Shown: positions 26,683 to 35,278, counted from the stretch's first letter. The stretch: 64,000 bases of DNA from CBDFGS01 sp965247255 (GCA_965247255.1 CBDFGS010000009.1:62001-126000); one strand, 5' to 3'. Program-made: numbers and translations. Notes: a model not told the origin generated them from the sequence alone.

Positions 26683-27903
26683 CTACCTGCTCTCAAATCC
26701 ACAGGAGGACCAGGCCCCTCCGTGGCCCTCGACCACGAACCTAAGCTCGGAGCCGTCCGACCTCATGATGTACACCCGAGGTCCCTCGATCTCGACCCTG
26801 GTAAACGAGAGCCACTCCCCGTCGGGCGACCACCTGGGCCCAACGTCGGTGCTGGCGCTCTCAGTCAGCCGCGTCACTTCACCGCCCTCAGCGTTCATCA
26901 CGTAGATACTCGTGCCCAGCGTCGGCAACCATAGAGGGTCTGCCCGCCAGTCGCCGTGGCGGTTGCTGGCGAAGGCGATCTTGCTCCCATCAGGGGACCA
27001 GCTGGCCCATCCGTCCGTGGCCTCATGCTGGGTGAGGTTAATCCGAGATGAGCCGTCGACGTTCATGACGTAAACCTCAGGAGTGAGGCCCCGGACGCGC
27101 GTGAAGAGGACTTGCTCCCCACTAGGGGACCACGCCGGAGTGAGGTTGAGGCCTGGCATCTGCGTTAGGTTGGCCTGGCCGGCGCCATCGGCGTTTATCA
27201 GGTAGATGTCCGTGTTTCCCTGATGCGCGCTGGCGAAGGCTATACGCTCTCCGTCAGGCGACCACGTCGGCTGTGAGTCGTTGCGCGGGCTCTTGGTGAG
27301 GTTGACGAGGTCCGTGCCCTCGGCGTTCATCGTGTAGATGTCACCGTTGCGACCGATGGAGCCCTCTCGGTCGCTGGCAAATGAGATGCGGGAGCAGTCT
27401 GGGGACCAGGCCCCGCCGGCGTCTCTGGCCGGATTGTCGGTCAGGCGGACTCGCCCATCAGCCGTCACGTAGGAGAAGTCGGAATAGTCAGGGATCGGGC
27501 CTATCTCAGGGTCTGTCACGAAAAGACCGAAGCCTTCGGGAATCGCGAACGCCGCCACAGTTGCCACCACCGCTACTGTCGCGGCGGCCTTGGTTCCCGC
27601 GCCCCACCAAAGGTTATTGAAGGGCCAAGAGAGGAGCGGTCTAAACGGCCATGCGAGGAACGCAGCTGAGGCGGTCCTCCACCACGGCATCGGAGTCGGC
27701 CGCTGCCAGGCCGCTGCCTCGAACCGGTTGGCAACCCCCAATTTGCCGAGGATCTCCGAGACGTGGTACTTGGCCTCGTTCCTGCTGATACCGAGACTGC
27801 TGGCGATCTCTGGGTTGCTCTTGCCACCCCGCAACTCATCCAGCACCTCCCACTCTCGTGGGGTCAAGATATCGGGGTAGGGGGGCCGTCCTCGCTTCTT
27901 CAT
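26683..27903 (-). CDS. LuxR-type HTH / membrane segment / TolB-propeller regulator, paralog A
   Basis: A 406-residue one-component regulator candidate. Residues about 10-70 are a LuxR/GerE helix-turn-helix (LTPREWEVLDELRGGKSNPE, then LGISRNEAKYHVSEILGKLG). A hydrophobic stretch around residues 105-125 (AAATVAVVATVAAFAIPEG) is a single membrane span. The rest is a TolB/PD40 propeller of about six blades (SPDGERIAFASAHQGNTDIY). The topology predicted by this order puts DNA binding inside and the propeller outside, as in ToxR-like regulators. Its paralog is at 28159. The lipoprotein gene after it has the same type of blades. Ligand and target genes are unknown. Confidence 0.85.
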   Translation of the reverse strand: MKKRGRPPYPDILTPREWEVLDELRGGKSNPEIASSLGISRNEAKYHVSEILGKLGVANRFEAAAWQRPTPMPWWRTASAAFLAWPFRPLLSWPFNNLWWGAGTKAAATVAVVATVAAFAIPEGFGLFVTDPEIGPIPDYSDFSYVTADGRVRLTDNPARDAGGAWSPDCSRISFASDREGSIGRNGDIYTMNAEGTDLVNLTKSPRNDSQPTWSPDGERIAFASAHQGNTDIYLINADGAGQANLTQMPGLNLTPAWSPSGEQVLFTRVRGLTPEVYVMNVDGSSRINLTQHEATDGWASWSPDGSKIAFASNRHGDWRADPLWLPTLGTSIYVMNAEGGEVTRLTESASTDVGPRWSPDGEWLSFTRVEIEGPRVYIMRSDGSELRFVVEGHGGAWSSCGFESR

Positions 27904-27960
27904 GGTTAGGAAGCTAGCATATTGTTGGTCGAATTACACTACCCACCCCCACGGCCCGCA
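27904..27960 (-). promoter_or_regulatory. Conserved upstream element of regulator paralog A
   Basis: The first 50 or so bases upstream of the ATG (plus strand GGTTAGGAAGCTAGCATATT, continuing TGGTCGAATTACACTACCCA) closely match the bases upstream of paralog B at 29356. On the coding strand TATGCT lies about 16 bases before the ATG and could be a -10 box, giving a nearly leaderless message. No Shine-Dalgarno is seen. Conservation could also just reflect recent duplication. Confidence 0.5.
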
Positions 27961-28158
27961 TCGTGCCCACATGCACGGCTTGATGCTAGTTACTCTGGAA
28001 GCGTTCGGTTCAGCCGTCTGTTCCGGCTTTACTTGACCTGCCGCCGGCCTCGTCCGTATATTTAAGGAGCACGTCGCCCTCCTTTTGGCTGGGGTCGCGT
28101 GTTCGCCCGGCTGTGCCAGCAGCCGGGCTACCTCTTTCCCTTATCTATCGTGCCGCCA

Positions 28159-29355
28159 TCACCTGGCGCCACCCTGCAGCTCGCACGAAGACCAGCTCCC
28201 TCCGCGGCCTTTGGTTAGGTGAGTCAGTTCCGTGCCGTCGCTCTTCATCGTATAGAGCTGCCAGGTGTCCTCGACGATCCTCGTAAAGCTGATCCACAGG
28301 CCGTCGGGCGACCAGTGGGGCGCGTAGTCGGGAGTGGGGGAGTCGGTCAGCCGCGTTACGCCGGCGCCGTCCGCGTTCATCGTGTAGATCTGGGTGTGTA
28401 CCTCGGACGGCTGACGGAAATTCGTCGTCTTCCAGTCGCCGTCCCGATCGCTGGCGAAGACGATGCGCCGGCCGTCAGGCGACCACCTGCCCCAGTGGTC
28501 TATGGCGGTGTGGTCGGTTAGATTGGTCTGGCCCGTTCCGTCGGCATTCATCACGTAGATGTCGATGTTGCCATCCCTTGTGCTGATGAACGAGATGCGC
28601 TGGCCGTCCGGGGACCAATCGGGGTAGCCGTTGCGGCCGGGAGCTTGGGTGAGGTTGGTCAGGTTGGCGCCGTCCTCGTTCATCACATAGATATCAGACT
28701 TGCGGTCGATAACGCTGGCGAAGGCGATCCGTGTACCGTCCGGAGACCAGACAGGTCTCTTGTCGACGCGTGAGCTGTCGGTGAGGTTAACGATGCCGGT
28801 ACCGTTGGCGTTCATCACATAGATGTCGAACTCGTCCGTCGGGCTATCTCGGTCGCTGGCGAAGACGATGCGCGAGCAGTCGGGGGACCAGGCGCCGGCC
28901 ACGTCGATGCTCGGCTCGTCGGTCATGCTGGCCATCTGTTCGGAGGTTACGTAGGAATAGTCGCGCTTGGTAGGGCTTATCTCGGGACTCGTCACGAAGA
29001 TCCCAAAGCCTTCGGGGACTGCGAACGTGACGACGGTAGCCGCCACCGCGGCCGTCGCGGCCACCTTGGCGCCTGCGCCCCACCAGAGGTTGTTGAAGGG
29101 CCAGGCAACGACCGCGGGGAAGGCGGTCCTCCACCACGGTATCGGAATCGGCCGCTGCCAGGCCGCCGCCTCGAACCGGTTGGCAACCCCCAGTTTGCCG
29201 AGGATCTCCGAGACGTGGTACTTGGCCCCGGCCCTGCTGATACCGAGACTGCTGGCGATCTCAGGGTTGCTCTTGCCGTCCCGCAACGCATCCAGCACCT
29301 CCCACTCTCGTGGGGTCAAGATATCGGGGTGCGGCGGGCGGCCTCGCTTCCTCAT
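28159..29355 (-). CDS. LuxR-type HTH / membrane segment / TolB-propeller regulator, paralog B
   Basis: A 398-residue protein with the same plan as the neighbour at 26683: LuxR/GerE HTH at about residues 10-70 (LTPREWEVLDALRDGKSNPE, LGISRAGAKYHVSEILGKLG), one membrane span around residues 98-118 (AATAAVAATVVTFAVPEGFG), then about six TolB/PD40 blades (SPDGTRIAFASVIDRKSDIY). The HTH and membrane parts are nearly identical between paralogs while the propellers differ more, as expected if the sensed ligand diverged but the output did not. There is no kinase or receiver domain, so it cannot be a classical two-component system. Probably a membrane-bound transcription factor sensing something outside. 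Confidence 0.85.
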   Translation of the reverse strand: MRKRGRPPHPDILTPREWEVLDALRDGKSNPEIASSLGISRAGAKYHVSEILGKLGVANRFEAAAWQRPIPIPWWRTAFPAVVAWPFNNLWWGAGAKVAATAAVAATVVTFAVPEGFGIFVTSPEISPTKRDYSYVTSEQMASMTDEPSIDVAGAWSPDCSRIVFASDRDSPTDEFDIYVMNANGTGIVNLTDSSRVDKRPVWSPDGTRIAFASVIDRKSDIYVMNEDGANLTNLTQAPGRNGYPDWSPDGQRISFISTRDGNIDIYVMNADGTGQTNLTDHTAIDHWGRWSPDGRRIVFASDRDGDWKTTNFRQPSEVHTQIYTMNADGAGVTRLTDSPTPDYAPHWSPDGLWISFTRIVEDTWQLYTMKSDGTELTHLTKGRGGSWSSCELQGGAR

Positions 29356-29405
29356 AGTTAGGACGCTAGCATATAGTTGGCCGAATTACACTAGCCACCC
29401 CCTTG
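29356..29405 (-). promoter_or_regulatory. Conserved upstream element of regulator paralog B
   Basis: GTTAGGACGCTAGCATATAG followed by TTGGCCGAATTACACTAGCC (plus strand) matches the element before paralog A almost throughout, and the orphan copy at about 24262. On the coding strand TATGCT is the best -10 candidate, close to the ATG. Confidence 0.5.
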
Positions 29406-29545
29406 GCCCGCATGGTACCCGCGCGCAGCGGCCTGGGCACCCTCTCCTCTCACATGACTAGCAAAGCCGGCCTCGGAGCAAGAAAGAAAGGAATAGCCGT
29501 TTCTCATCTCCCCCAAGGAAGGGCGCTAAGGGGAAATTTCCTCAT

Positions 29546-29578
29546 CCCCCCTTTGCAAAAGGGGGCTAGGGGGATTTG
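29546..29578. repeat. CCCCCTTTG-AAAGGGGG palindromic repeat
   Basis: CCCCCCTTTGCAAAAGGGGG followed by CTAGGGGGATTT. A relative with the same order of elements (CCTTTGGAAAGGAGGGGGCC then AGGGGGGGATTTCCCC) occurs at 36711-36748. Both lie at the 3' side of a gene or between genes, typical of small dispersed palindromic repeats. Confidence 0.5.
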
Positions 29579-30258
29579 CGGCGCCGCTTGGGAAACTCAT
29601 CGAGCACCAGCGCGACGTTCCCCATCGCGGTTGGCACGTTCTCCTCCCATGTGGACGCAGCCTCCTCATCAGCGCTGTCCGAAATGCCTCGGACCTCGAG
29701 GTACGGCACACCAGAGAACGCGGCCGCCCGCGCTCCGCCAGCTCCTTCCCATGCCGCGGCCAGGGCTCCGGTGCCTTCATGAAGTGCGAACGCCCGGGCC
29801 GCCTCAGCGATGTCCTCGTCGCCGCTGGCCACCGGGCCGAAGCGGACGGTGAACGACGCACTGCGCGGTAGGTCGAGGCCGCGGAGAGCTGATAGGTAGG
29901 CTGTATATCCGGGGAACGCCGGGAGCGAGTCGGGGTTAAACCCTACCTCGAAATCGTGCTCCACCGTGCTCGTTGCCACCACGACGTCTCCCACACCGAG
30001 CGTGTCCACGAGCGCTCCTGCGACGCCGGCGCAGACCACGGCTTCGACGCTGGGCACGACATCTAGCACATGCTGGGTCTGCACCCCAAACTGGGCCTTT
30101 CCCACGCCTCCCGGAACAAGAAGGAGTTCGCCGTCGCGATAGGCCAGGCCTTTCAGCCGGCCAACGTCCCTCTCCCGCCCTTGCAGTCCGAGGTCTTTGA
30201 AGGCATTCGCAAGGCTGGTCCACTCGAGCTCTATCGGCGTAACAATAACGAATGGCAA
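29566..30258 (-). CDS. Nucleoside phosphorylase/nucleosidase of the MTAN (Pfs) family
   Basis: A 230-residue protein that probably cleaves the N-glycosidic bond of 5'-methylthioadenosine, S-adenosylhomocysteine or futalosine. Family features are PFVIVTPIELEW at the N-terminus, CAGVAGALVDTLGVGDVVVA (the G-x-A-G-x-x turn and the strand that binds the sugar), ASGDEDIA, and EVRGISDSADEEA, where the Asp that donates a proton to the purine lies. The MTAN E-x-E/M-E motif is degenerate here (AWEGAGGARAAAF), which leans toward futalosine hydrolase-type members rather than Pfs itself. No menaquinone gene is adjacent. It is transcribed away from the interrupted Gfo/Idh gene, with about 100 bases between starts. 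Confidence 0.8.
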   Translation of the reverse strand: MPFVIVTPIELEWTSLANAFKDLGLQGRERDVGRLKGLAYRDGELLLVPGGVGKAQFGVQTQHVLDVVPSVEAVVCAGVAGALVDTLGVGDVVVATSTVEHDFEVGFNPDSLPAFPGYTAYLSALRGLDLPRSASFTVRFGPVASGDEDIAEAARAFALHEGTGALAAAWEGAGGARAAAFSGVPYLEVRGISDSADEEAASTWEENVPTAMGNVALVLDEFPKRRRKSP

Positions 30259-30359
30259 GATGTGTTCCTCGGGCTTGAGTGCAACTGCCGGCCGGCGACA
30301 ATTATACTGTCAGTCGGTCGCTAATTAACCCTTGTGCATCGTGAATATAGGAGCTCCGG

Positions 30360-30967
30360 ATGTATTCGACCGTCGAGGCCGTGTTGATTGGAGCTGGAAG
30401 CCGCGGGTCCCGCATAGTGGGCGGCTACGCTACGGCGCACCCGGACGAGCTGCGCTTCGTAGCGGTAGCCGAGCCTGATAGCGAGCGCAGGGAACGATTC
30501 GCTATCGCACACGGCATCCCCGCCGAGCGGCGGTTCGAGACCTGGGAGGACCTCGTCGGGCGTCCGCAGCTCGCGCCGGCCGCCATCAACACCACCAACG
30601 ACGCGACACACTTCGCCTCCAATCTCGGGGCGATGGAGGCCGGCTACGACGTGCTCACCGAGAAGCCCATGGCGGCCACCGCCGCCGATTGCGTTCGGCT
30701 GGCCGAGGCGCCGGGGCGGCTCGGCCGGAAGCTCTGGGTGTTCCACGAGATGCGCAACAACCCCTTCTTCGACAGGGTCCGCGAGACCGTCAGGTCGGGC
30801 AGGCTGGGAGACGTGGTTTCGGTCTTCCACGCCGAGAACGTCTCCTTCTGGCACATGGCCCACGCCTTCGTTCGCGGAAATTGGTCGAACAGCGAAACGT
30901 CCGGCCCCATGATACTCACCAAGTGCTGCCACGACATGGATATGCTCCACTGGACTCTGGGGTTAAG
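30360..30967 (+). pseudogene. Gfo/Idh/MocA dehydrogenase, 5' part, split by IS
   Basis: The N-terminal Rossmann half of an NAD(P)-dependent oxidoreductase: VLIGAGSRGSRIVGGYATAH (nucleotide-binding G-x-G-x-x-G), VAVAEPDSERRERF (acidic residue after strand 2), INTTNDATHFASN, and DVLTEKPMA with the catalytic-region Lys of the EKP motif. AGGAG precedes the ATG. At 30963-30967 the frame runs into the second IS1380 copy. Deleting the IS and one 5-bp duplication joins CTG GGG TTA AG to G GCA AAG and restores LGLRAKRVSSFGSLRHF, a well-conserved phrase of the family. The rebuilt protein has 433 residues. Confidence 0.85.
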
Positions 30968-32671
30968 CCCGAATCCACCGAAGGACACCGATGGACGGCG
31001 TGAGGGCAGCGGAAGGGGGTGGGTGAGGGAGCTACAGGGGAGATGGCCTGGGGTCTTGGGGTAGATGGGAGGCCGGCGGGCGGTCTTCAGTGGCCGCACA
31101 GGGCCCCTAAGGCCCTATGCGGGAGTTGCGATGCGCGGGAAGGCGAGAGGATACGCAGCAGGGGACTCTCGCGACCGGGGTGGCGCGAGATTGCGGGGAC
31201 GTTGGGTCAGTTGCAGGCTGGCCGTCAGGCCGGGAACGGAATGGCTTGCAGCCGGGCCAAGGCGCGAGTGAACTGGGTTTCCCAAGGCCAGCGCCGGGGG
31301 AGATGCAAAGTGAGGCGGCGCGCCGAGCGGGTGATCCGTCCCACCAGAGCGAAGACCCGCCGCCTGAGGGTCTTGGTGATCACGGTCCGCTCGCCCAGAC
31401 CAATCCGCGCCGTCCAGCGGGCCAGGTTATGCGCCATCACCTGGACCGCCAGCCAGGCGCCGTTGGCGGCGAAGCGCGCCGACGGCATGTGGTTCAGCCC
31501 GACGCCGTACTTGAGGTCGCGTATGGCGTTCTCGACCTCGGCGTGGCGGCGATGATCGGCCTCCAGTTCCAGCGTCTCCCCATCGCGGTCGGTGATGAAG
31601 GCGTGATAGCTGTATCTGGCGAAGAGGGCGAGCTGGGAACCGGGCGTCGGCTTCACCCGCCGGACAATGAGCCGCACCGGCGCGGCGTCCGGCTTGGTCT
31701 GGAACGGGGTGTAAGTCGTCTCGGCGACATCGGCGGCGCCGTCCATCCAGTAGGGAATGGGAGTCCAGTCCTCCTCTGGTATCGCCTCGATCAGATCCCG
31801 CAGCCTGGCGCGCTGGCGGATGGTGATAGAGAAGCGGACATCCATTTCCCGGCAGGCGGCAACGACAGTGTGGGCGTAGAAGCCGCTGTCGGCCCGCACC
31901 GTGAGTTGTCCCCTGGCCCCGCCGTAGCGCACCCGCCCCACCGTCTCACGCAGGAAGTGGGCGGCGCCACGGGCGGTGTTGGCCCGGCCCTCGCGCAGCC
32001 GGGACATCAGCACCTCGCCGGTGCCGGCGGCAATGGCCAGCAGCGGGTGATAGCCGCGGGCGCCGGTATAGCCGTGGTGGCGCGCTCCCTCCTTGGCCAG
32101 TCCATAGGTCTCGCAGATGGTCGAGTCCAGGTCGATGGTCAGGGGCGAGTCGCCGGGTCCGGCCCCAGCGGCCCAGGCCCGGGCCAACAACTGGCGGCTC
32201 ACGCGGTCGAGTTGACGGACATGCCCCCACCGGAAGCTGCGCAGGAAGGTCCCCAGGGTGGATGGCGCCTTGACCACGCAGCCTAGAACACCAACCGTCC
32301 CACCAGCGCGCAGCGCATCGGCGTCGTCGATGCAGTCGCCGCCTGCCAGCGCGGAAGCGACCAGCGTCAGCAGCTTGTCCCCAGTGTTCGCCCGTCCCGG
32401 CGCTCCGCCGAGGTCAAGGTGATGGTCGACGAGTTCCCGCAGGCCCAGGTGCCGGGCTAGGGTGGCCGGCAGGAGCAGGCCGGCATTGGCCACCAGGCGA
32501 TGGTCGTCAAAGAGGATGCGGATACGGTCGGGTTTGTTCTGTGGCAGCATCTATTGGGTGCTCCTTGTTTCCGGGCGGGTTTCTGTTCCAAAACCATTAT
32601 CCCAGATTCAGAGGAGCACCCGCTGGCTTCTTCAAGGGCTGTCCCCAAGGACGTCCTTCGGTGGATTCGGG
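30968..32671 (-). mobile_element. IS1380-family insertion sequence, copy 2
   Basis: A 1704-base element identical in length and nearly identical in sequence to copy 1, in the same orientation, with the same 19-base terminal inverted repeats. Flanks are TTAAG at 30963-30967 and GTAAG at 32672-32676, a 5-bp target duplication with one mismatch. It splits a Gfo/Idh dehydrogenase gene. The flanks differ from those of copy 1, so this is a separate insertion and not the other end of a composite transposon. Confidence 0.92.
31225..32550 (-). CDS. IS1380-family DDE transposase, copy 2
   Basis: A 441-residue transposase with the same DDE candidates as copy 1 (DLDSTICE, VRADSGFY, VENAIRDLKYG). I see a single residue change, Leu for Met in TGDKL, around residue 60. 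The near identity of two copies 14.8 kb apart indicates recent transposition, and the intact frame suggests it may still move. Confidence 0.93.
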   Translation of the reverse strand: MLPQNKPDRIRILFDDHRLVANAGLLLPATLARHLGLRELVDHHLDLGGAPGRANTGDKLLTLVASALAGGDCIDDADALRAGGTVGVLGCVVKAPSTLGTFLRSFRWGHVRQLDRVSRQLLARAWAAGAGPGDSPLTIDLDSTICETYGLAKEGARHHGYTGARGYHPLLAIAAGTGEVLMSRLREGRANTARGAAHFLRETVGRVRYGGARGQLTVRADSGFYAHTVVAACREMDVRFSITIRQRARLRDLIEAIPEEDWTPIPYWMDGAADVAETTYTPFQTKPDAAPVRLIVRRVKPTPGSQLALFARYSYHAFITDRDGETLELEADHRRHAEVENAIRDLKYGVGLNHMPSARFAANGAWLAVQVMAHNLARWTARIGLGERTVITKTLRRRVFALVGRITRSARRLTLHLPRRWPWETQFTRALARLQAIPFPA

Positions 32672-33370
32672 GTAAGGGCAAAGCGCGTTTCGTCGTTCGG
32701 CTCCCTGCGCCACTTCCGCCCTGATCAGGCGCCTCACCCGGATGTCCCGGAGCGATGCACCGACGGCTGTCCCGTGGAGGATACGTGTCTGTACTTCGCC
32801 CCGCGACGCTACCTGGAAAACACAACAGGGGCGCTGTCTTTAGCCGTCAGCATCGAGACAGACATGGAGGAGAGGCTCGAGGAGTTGAGGACCGGACCTT
32901 ACGGGCGCTGCGTCTACCGGTGCGGCAACAACGTAGTGGACCACCAGACGGTCAACATGGAGTTCGAGGACGGCGTGACCGCTGCGCTTATCATGCAGGG
33001 CTACTCGAACTTCGGGAACAGGACCGTCCGTTTCGACGGCACGAGAGGGACCCTTGAGGGCCGCTTCCAGAAGGGGGATTCGGAGCTAAGTGTGCACGAC
33101 CATCGGACGGGCAACGTCGAGAGGTTCGAATACCGCTTTGAGGACTCGCATGGAGGCAGCGACGAGCGACTCATGGCAGACTTCGTGCAGGCGGTTCGAG
33201 GTGACGGGGGCACTCGTATGAGCGGCTCGGTAGAGGCGGCGGAGAGTCATCTGATGGCCTTGGCCAGCGAGGAGTCTCGTCTCAACGGGGGCGCCGTCGT
33301 CGACATGGAGGAGTTCCGCCGGGCCGCCGCCGCCGCGTCTGCCGGCCCGGGAGGCGATTCGTCGCCCTAG
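32672..33370 (+). pseudogene. Gfo/Idh/MocA dehydrogenase, 3' part, split by IS
   Basis: The C-terminal half of the dehydrogenase whose start is at 30360. It reads AKRVSSFGSLRHFRPDQAPH, then GCPVEDTCLYFAPRRYLENT, YGRCVYRCGNNVVDHQTVNM, and VTAALIMQGYSNFGNRTVRF, ending in AESHLMALASEESRLNGGAV. This is the beta-sheet oligomerisation domain of the family, with a Cys-rich segment (CTDGC, DTCLY, GRCVYRCG) of the kind found in one subgroup that acts on sugars. The open frame continues upstream into the IS by chance. Without the Rossmann half it cannot be an enzyme. Confidence 0.85.
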
Positions 33371-33421
33371 GTGCGAGTCGCCCGGTCGTCAATGTTACGC
33401 TGAGTTGTCAACTGGACCGGC

Positions 33422-33886
33422 TCAGACGGTCGCCGCCTCGCGTTGGCGCACTGCGTCGAGCTGCTGCATCAGGCCCAGTTGGTCCCACTGCACCCACAGC
33501 TCAGCGATCTTGCCGCCCGGGCCCGCAGGCTCGACCCGACAGATGCTGATGCCGGTTATCGTGATCTGCGTTCCTGTGGCGGGAATGCCCAGGAATTCGC
33601 TCGTGTGCGTCGCAGTGAGCACCCAGCGGTTCGCCACCCTGCCGCCCTTGGTGATAGTGTCCTCCCGGTCCTTGACGCTGAAGTCCGTGAATGCCGACCG
33701 GAGTGCGACTACGGCCCGTTTGACCCCCTCGATTCCGTGCAGCCAATCGGTAGGGGCGCCTGGCACGTGGGCCACGAACTCCGGGTCCACGACCTCATCG
33801 GCAAGGCTCAAGTCCCCTTTGTCGAGGAGCTCCAGGTGGAAGCGGTTGACAAGTGCGCGGTTGAACTCCGACTTCACGTACGACAT
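33422..33886 (-). CDS. SnoaL-like polyketide cyclase/ester-cyclase family protein 1
   Basis: A 154-residue protein of the SnoaL/NTF2-like alpha+beta barrel family. The start at 33886 (MSYVKSEFNRALVNRFHLEL) is preceded by an AGGATG ribosome site; the open frame upstream is not coding. Typical phrases are DEVVDPEFVAHVPGAPTDWL, GIEGVKRAVVALRSAF, WVLTATHTSEFLGIPATG and KIAELWVQWDQLGLMQQL. In characterised members an Asp and His in the pocket catalyse aldol or epoxide chemistry; here the role is unknown. It is a tandem paralog of the gene at 33978, which lies upstream on the same strand. Confidence 0.85.
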   Translation of the reverse strand: MSYVKSEFNRALVNRFHLELLDKGDLSLADEVVDPEFVAHVPGAPTDWLHGIEGVKRAVVALRSAFTDFSVKDREDTITKGGRVANRWVLTATHTSEFLGIPATGTQITITGISICRVEPAGPGGKIAELWVQWDQLGLMQQLDAVRQREAATV

Positions 33887-33910
33887 GAGCGCATCCTTTC
33901 TGTTTTTCTT

Positions 33911-33932
33911 CCTCTCCCGCCTCCGGGAGAGG
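33911..33932. repeat. Small hairpin between the SnoaL-like genes
   Basis: CCTCTCCCG and CGGGAGAGG form a 9-base-pair stem around CCTC. There is no T tract on the minus strand after it, so it is more likely a dispersed repeat or processing site than a terminator. Confidence 0.4.
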
Positions 33933-33977
33933 ATTGAGGTTAGGGCTCCTATTCGCGGATTACACTGCTGAGTCCAC

Positions 33978-34460
33978 CTACTCCGCGGGCGGAACGGCCC
34001 CCAACTGCTGCAGCACTCCCCACTGGTCCCAGTTGCTCCAATACTCGACGATCTTGCCCTCGGGCCCGGTCGGCGACACCAAATATATGTCGGTCCCCGT
34101 CGCTTCAACCCGCCGGCCGGTTGAGGCGACGCCCAGGAACTCCCCCTGGTGAGTGCCGGTCATCGTCCAGATGATCACCACCTTGCCGCCCCTCGCGAAG
34201 ACCTCGTCGTGGCTAAAACTGATATCGGGGAAGGCGTGACGAATGGCGGTCGCAGCCTCCTTTACACCTTCCGGTCCCTCGTTCCATTCGGGCGGCGAGC
34301 CGGCTTGGTGGCCGGTGAAGTCGCGGCTGAGGATCTCGTCGGCCACTTCCAGCTTGCCTTGAGCGAAAATCTCCATGTGATACCGGTCTGCGAGGACTTT
34401 GTTCACTGTCGAGTTCGCAGTGTCTCCGTTCGCGTGGCTCGCTACCGCCGGTAGTCTCAT
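33978..34460 (-). CDS. SnoaL-like polyketide cyclase/ester-cyclase family protein 2
   Basis: A 160-residue SnoaL/NTF2-fold protein, start at 34460 with AAAGGACGGG upstream. It aligns with its neighbour over the whole chain: ADRYHMEIFAQGKLEVADEI, FTGHQAGSPPEWNEGPEGVK, TGTHQGEFLGVASTGRRVEA and IVEYWSNWDQWGVLQQLGAV. The shared end (W-D-Q-x-G-x-x-Q-Q-L) marks the 'ester cyclase' subgroup, many members of which sit alone in genomes without polyketide genes. First gene of a probable two-gene transcription unit. Confidence 0.85.
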   Translation of the reverse strand: MRLPAVASHANGDTANSTVNKVLADRYHMEIFAQGKLEVADEILSRDFTGHQAGSPPEWNEGPEGVKEAATAIRHAFPDISFSHDEVFARGGKVVIIWTMTGTHQGEFLGVASTGRRVEATGTDIYLVSPTGPEGKIVEYWSNWDQWGVLQQLGAVPPAE

Positions 34461-34598
34461 GTCCCGTCCTTTCGCTTTCGCGCGACGCCCCTAGACCCGC
34501 CTGACTCACTTGTTGGGCTGGACGCGCCCCGCGTCTGCGCTTTTCCCTTAGCTATAGAGTGAGCGTCCATATCCTAGCACAGCCCGAGCTGCCCGCAA

Positions 34599-35198
34599 TC
34601 AAGGAGACCGTATCCGGCACGTCCCTCGATACGCAACCGTCCTCCCCAAGAGGGGGTGCCTCATCTCAAAATCGACGCTGAACGAACGTTCATCCACTCC
34701 CTTCTCTCGTGTCGTCCCGCCGCCAAACGGAGCCAACCATGCGGGGAATCTTGCGGTTCTTCGCAGCAAAGGTAGGGTCAGCACGTACCTCAGCACCTCG
34801 TAGATCAGGCTTCCTTCATCGTCGACTGAGACGTGGCTTTCGACGCCAAGGCCAAACCTGGTGAGCTCGAGGATGCGGTGGTCTCCGGCGTAGAACATGC
34901 GCGATCTGAAACGCACGGGAGTTGGAGAGAGCGGCCCCGCAGCGAATACCCTGTCCCAATGCATGGCGCCCGAATCGTCCGTGCGGTTGCGTAGAGTAAA
35001 CGGGACGTTCTTGCCACCCCGAGGAACGGGCGCGCCGAAGATCGCGTAAGACAACCGCGCGAGCGGCCTGACGGCCCCGCTCACGTATATCTCCTCCATT
35101 TCGCCCTCTGCTTCCACCGATGCCGCGGCGTAATGCGCCCGCACCGCGGGGTGAAGGCGATTGAAGTCTTCCCCCAGCGCTCGAACGAGGGGAGGCAC
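34599..35198 (-). CDS. DUF4166 domain protein
   Basis: About 199 residues. LGEDFNRLHPAVRAHYAAAS opens the DUF4166 domain, followed by PLARLSYAIFGAPVPRGGKN, WDRVFAAGPLSPTPVRFRSR, LELTRFGLGVESHVSVDDEG and VDFEMRHPLLGRTVAYRG. The frame is open up to 35375 but overlaps the end of the upstream sugar-dehydrogenase gene; the GTG at 35198 lies just before the domain and is chosen for that reason, although no Shine-Dalgarno supports any start. The function of the domain is unknown; it often occurs beside or fused to NAD-dependent epimerases. Here it follows a PQQ-type dehydrogenase. Confidence 0.7.
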   Translation of the reverse strand: MPPLVRALGEDFNRLHPAVRAHYAAASVEAEGEMEEIYVSGAVRPLARLSYAIFGAPVPRGGKNVPFTLRNRTDDSGAMHWDRVFAAGPLSPTPVRFRSRMFYAGDHRILELTRFGLGVESHVSVDDEGSLIYEVLRYVLTLPLLRRTARFPAWLAPFGGGTTREKGVDERSFSVDFEMRHPLLGRTVAYRGTCRIRSP

Positions 35199-35278
35199 GG
35201 TCGCGGCGTTATTGGTTGAAGGCAAATACCCAGCCTGTGGTGGAGGTGACGCACTTGTAGGGGCGCTGTTCGCCGCGC

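Noticed and set aside
16174..32671. Composite transposon bounded by the two IS1380 copies
   Set aside because: Each copy has its own different 5-bp target duplication, so they inserted independently; the 13 kb between them looks like ordinary chromosome.
32462..32671. Start of the second dehydrogenase half inside the IS
   Set aside because: The open frame extends into the IS terminal region by chance; family similarity begins only after the 5-bp duplication at 32677.
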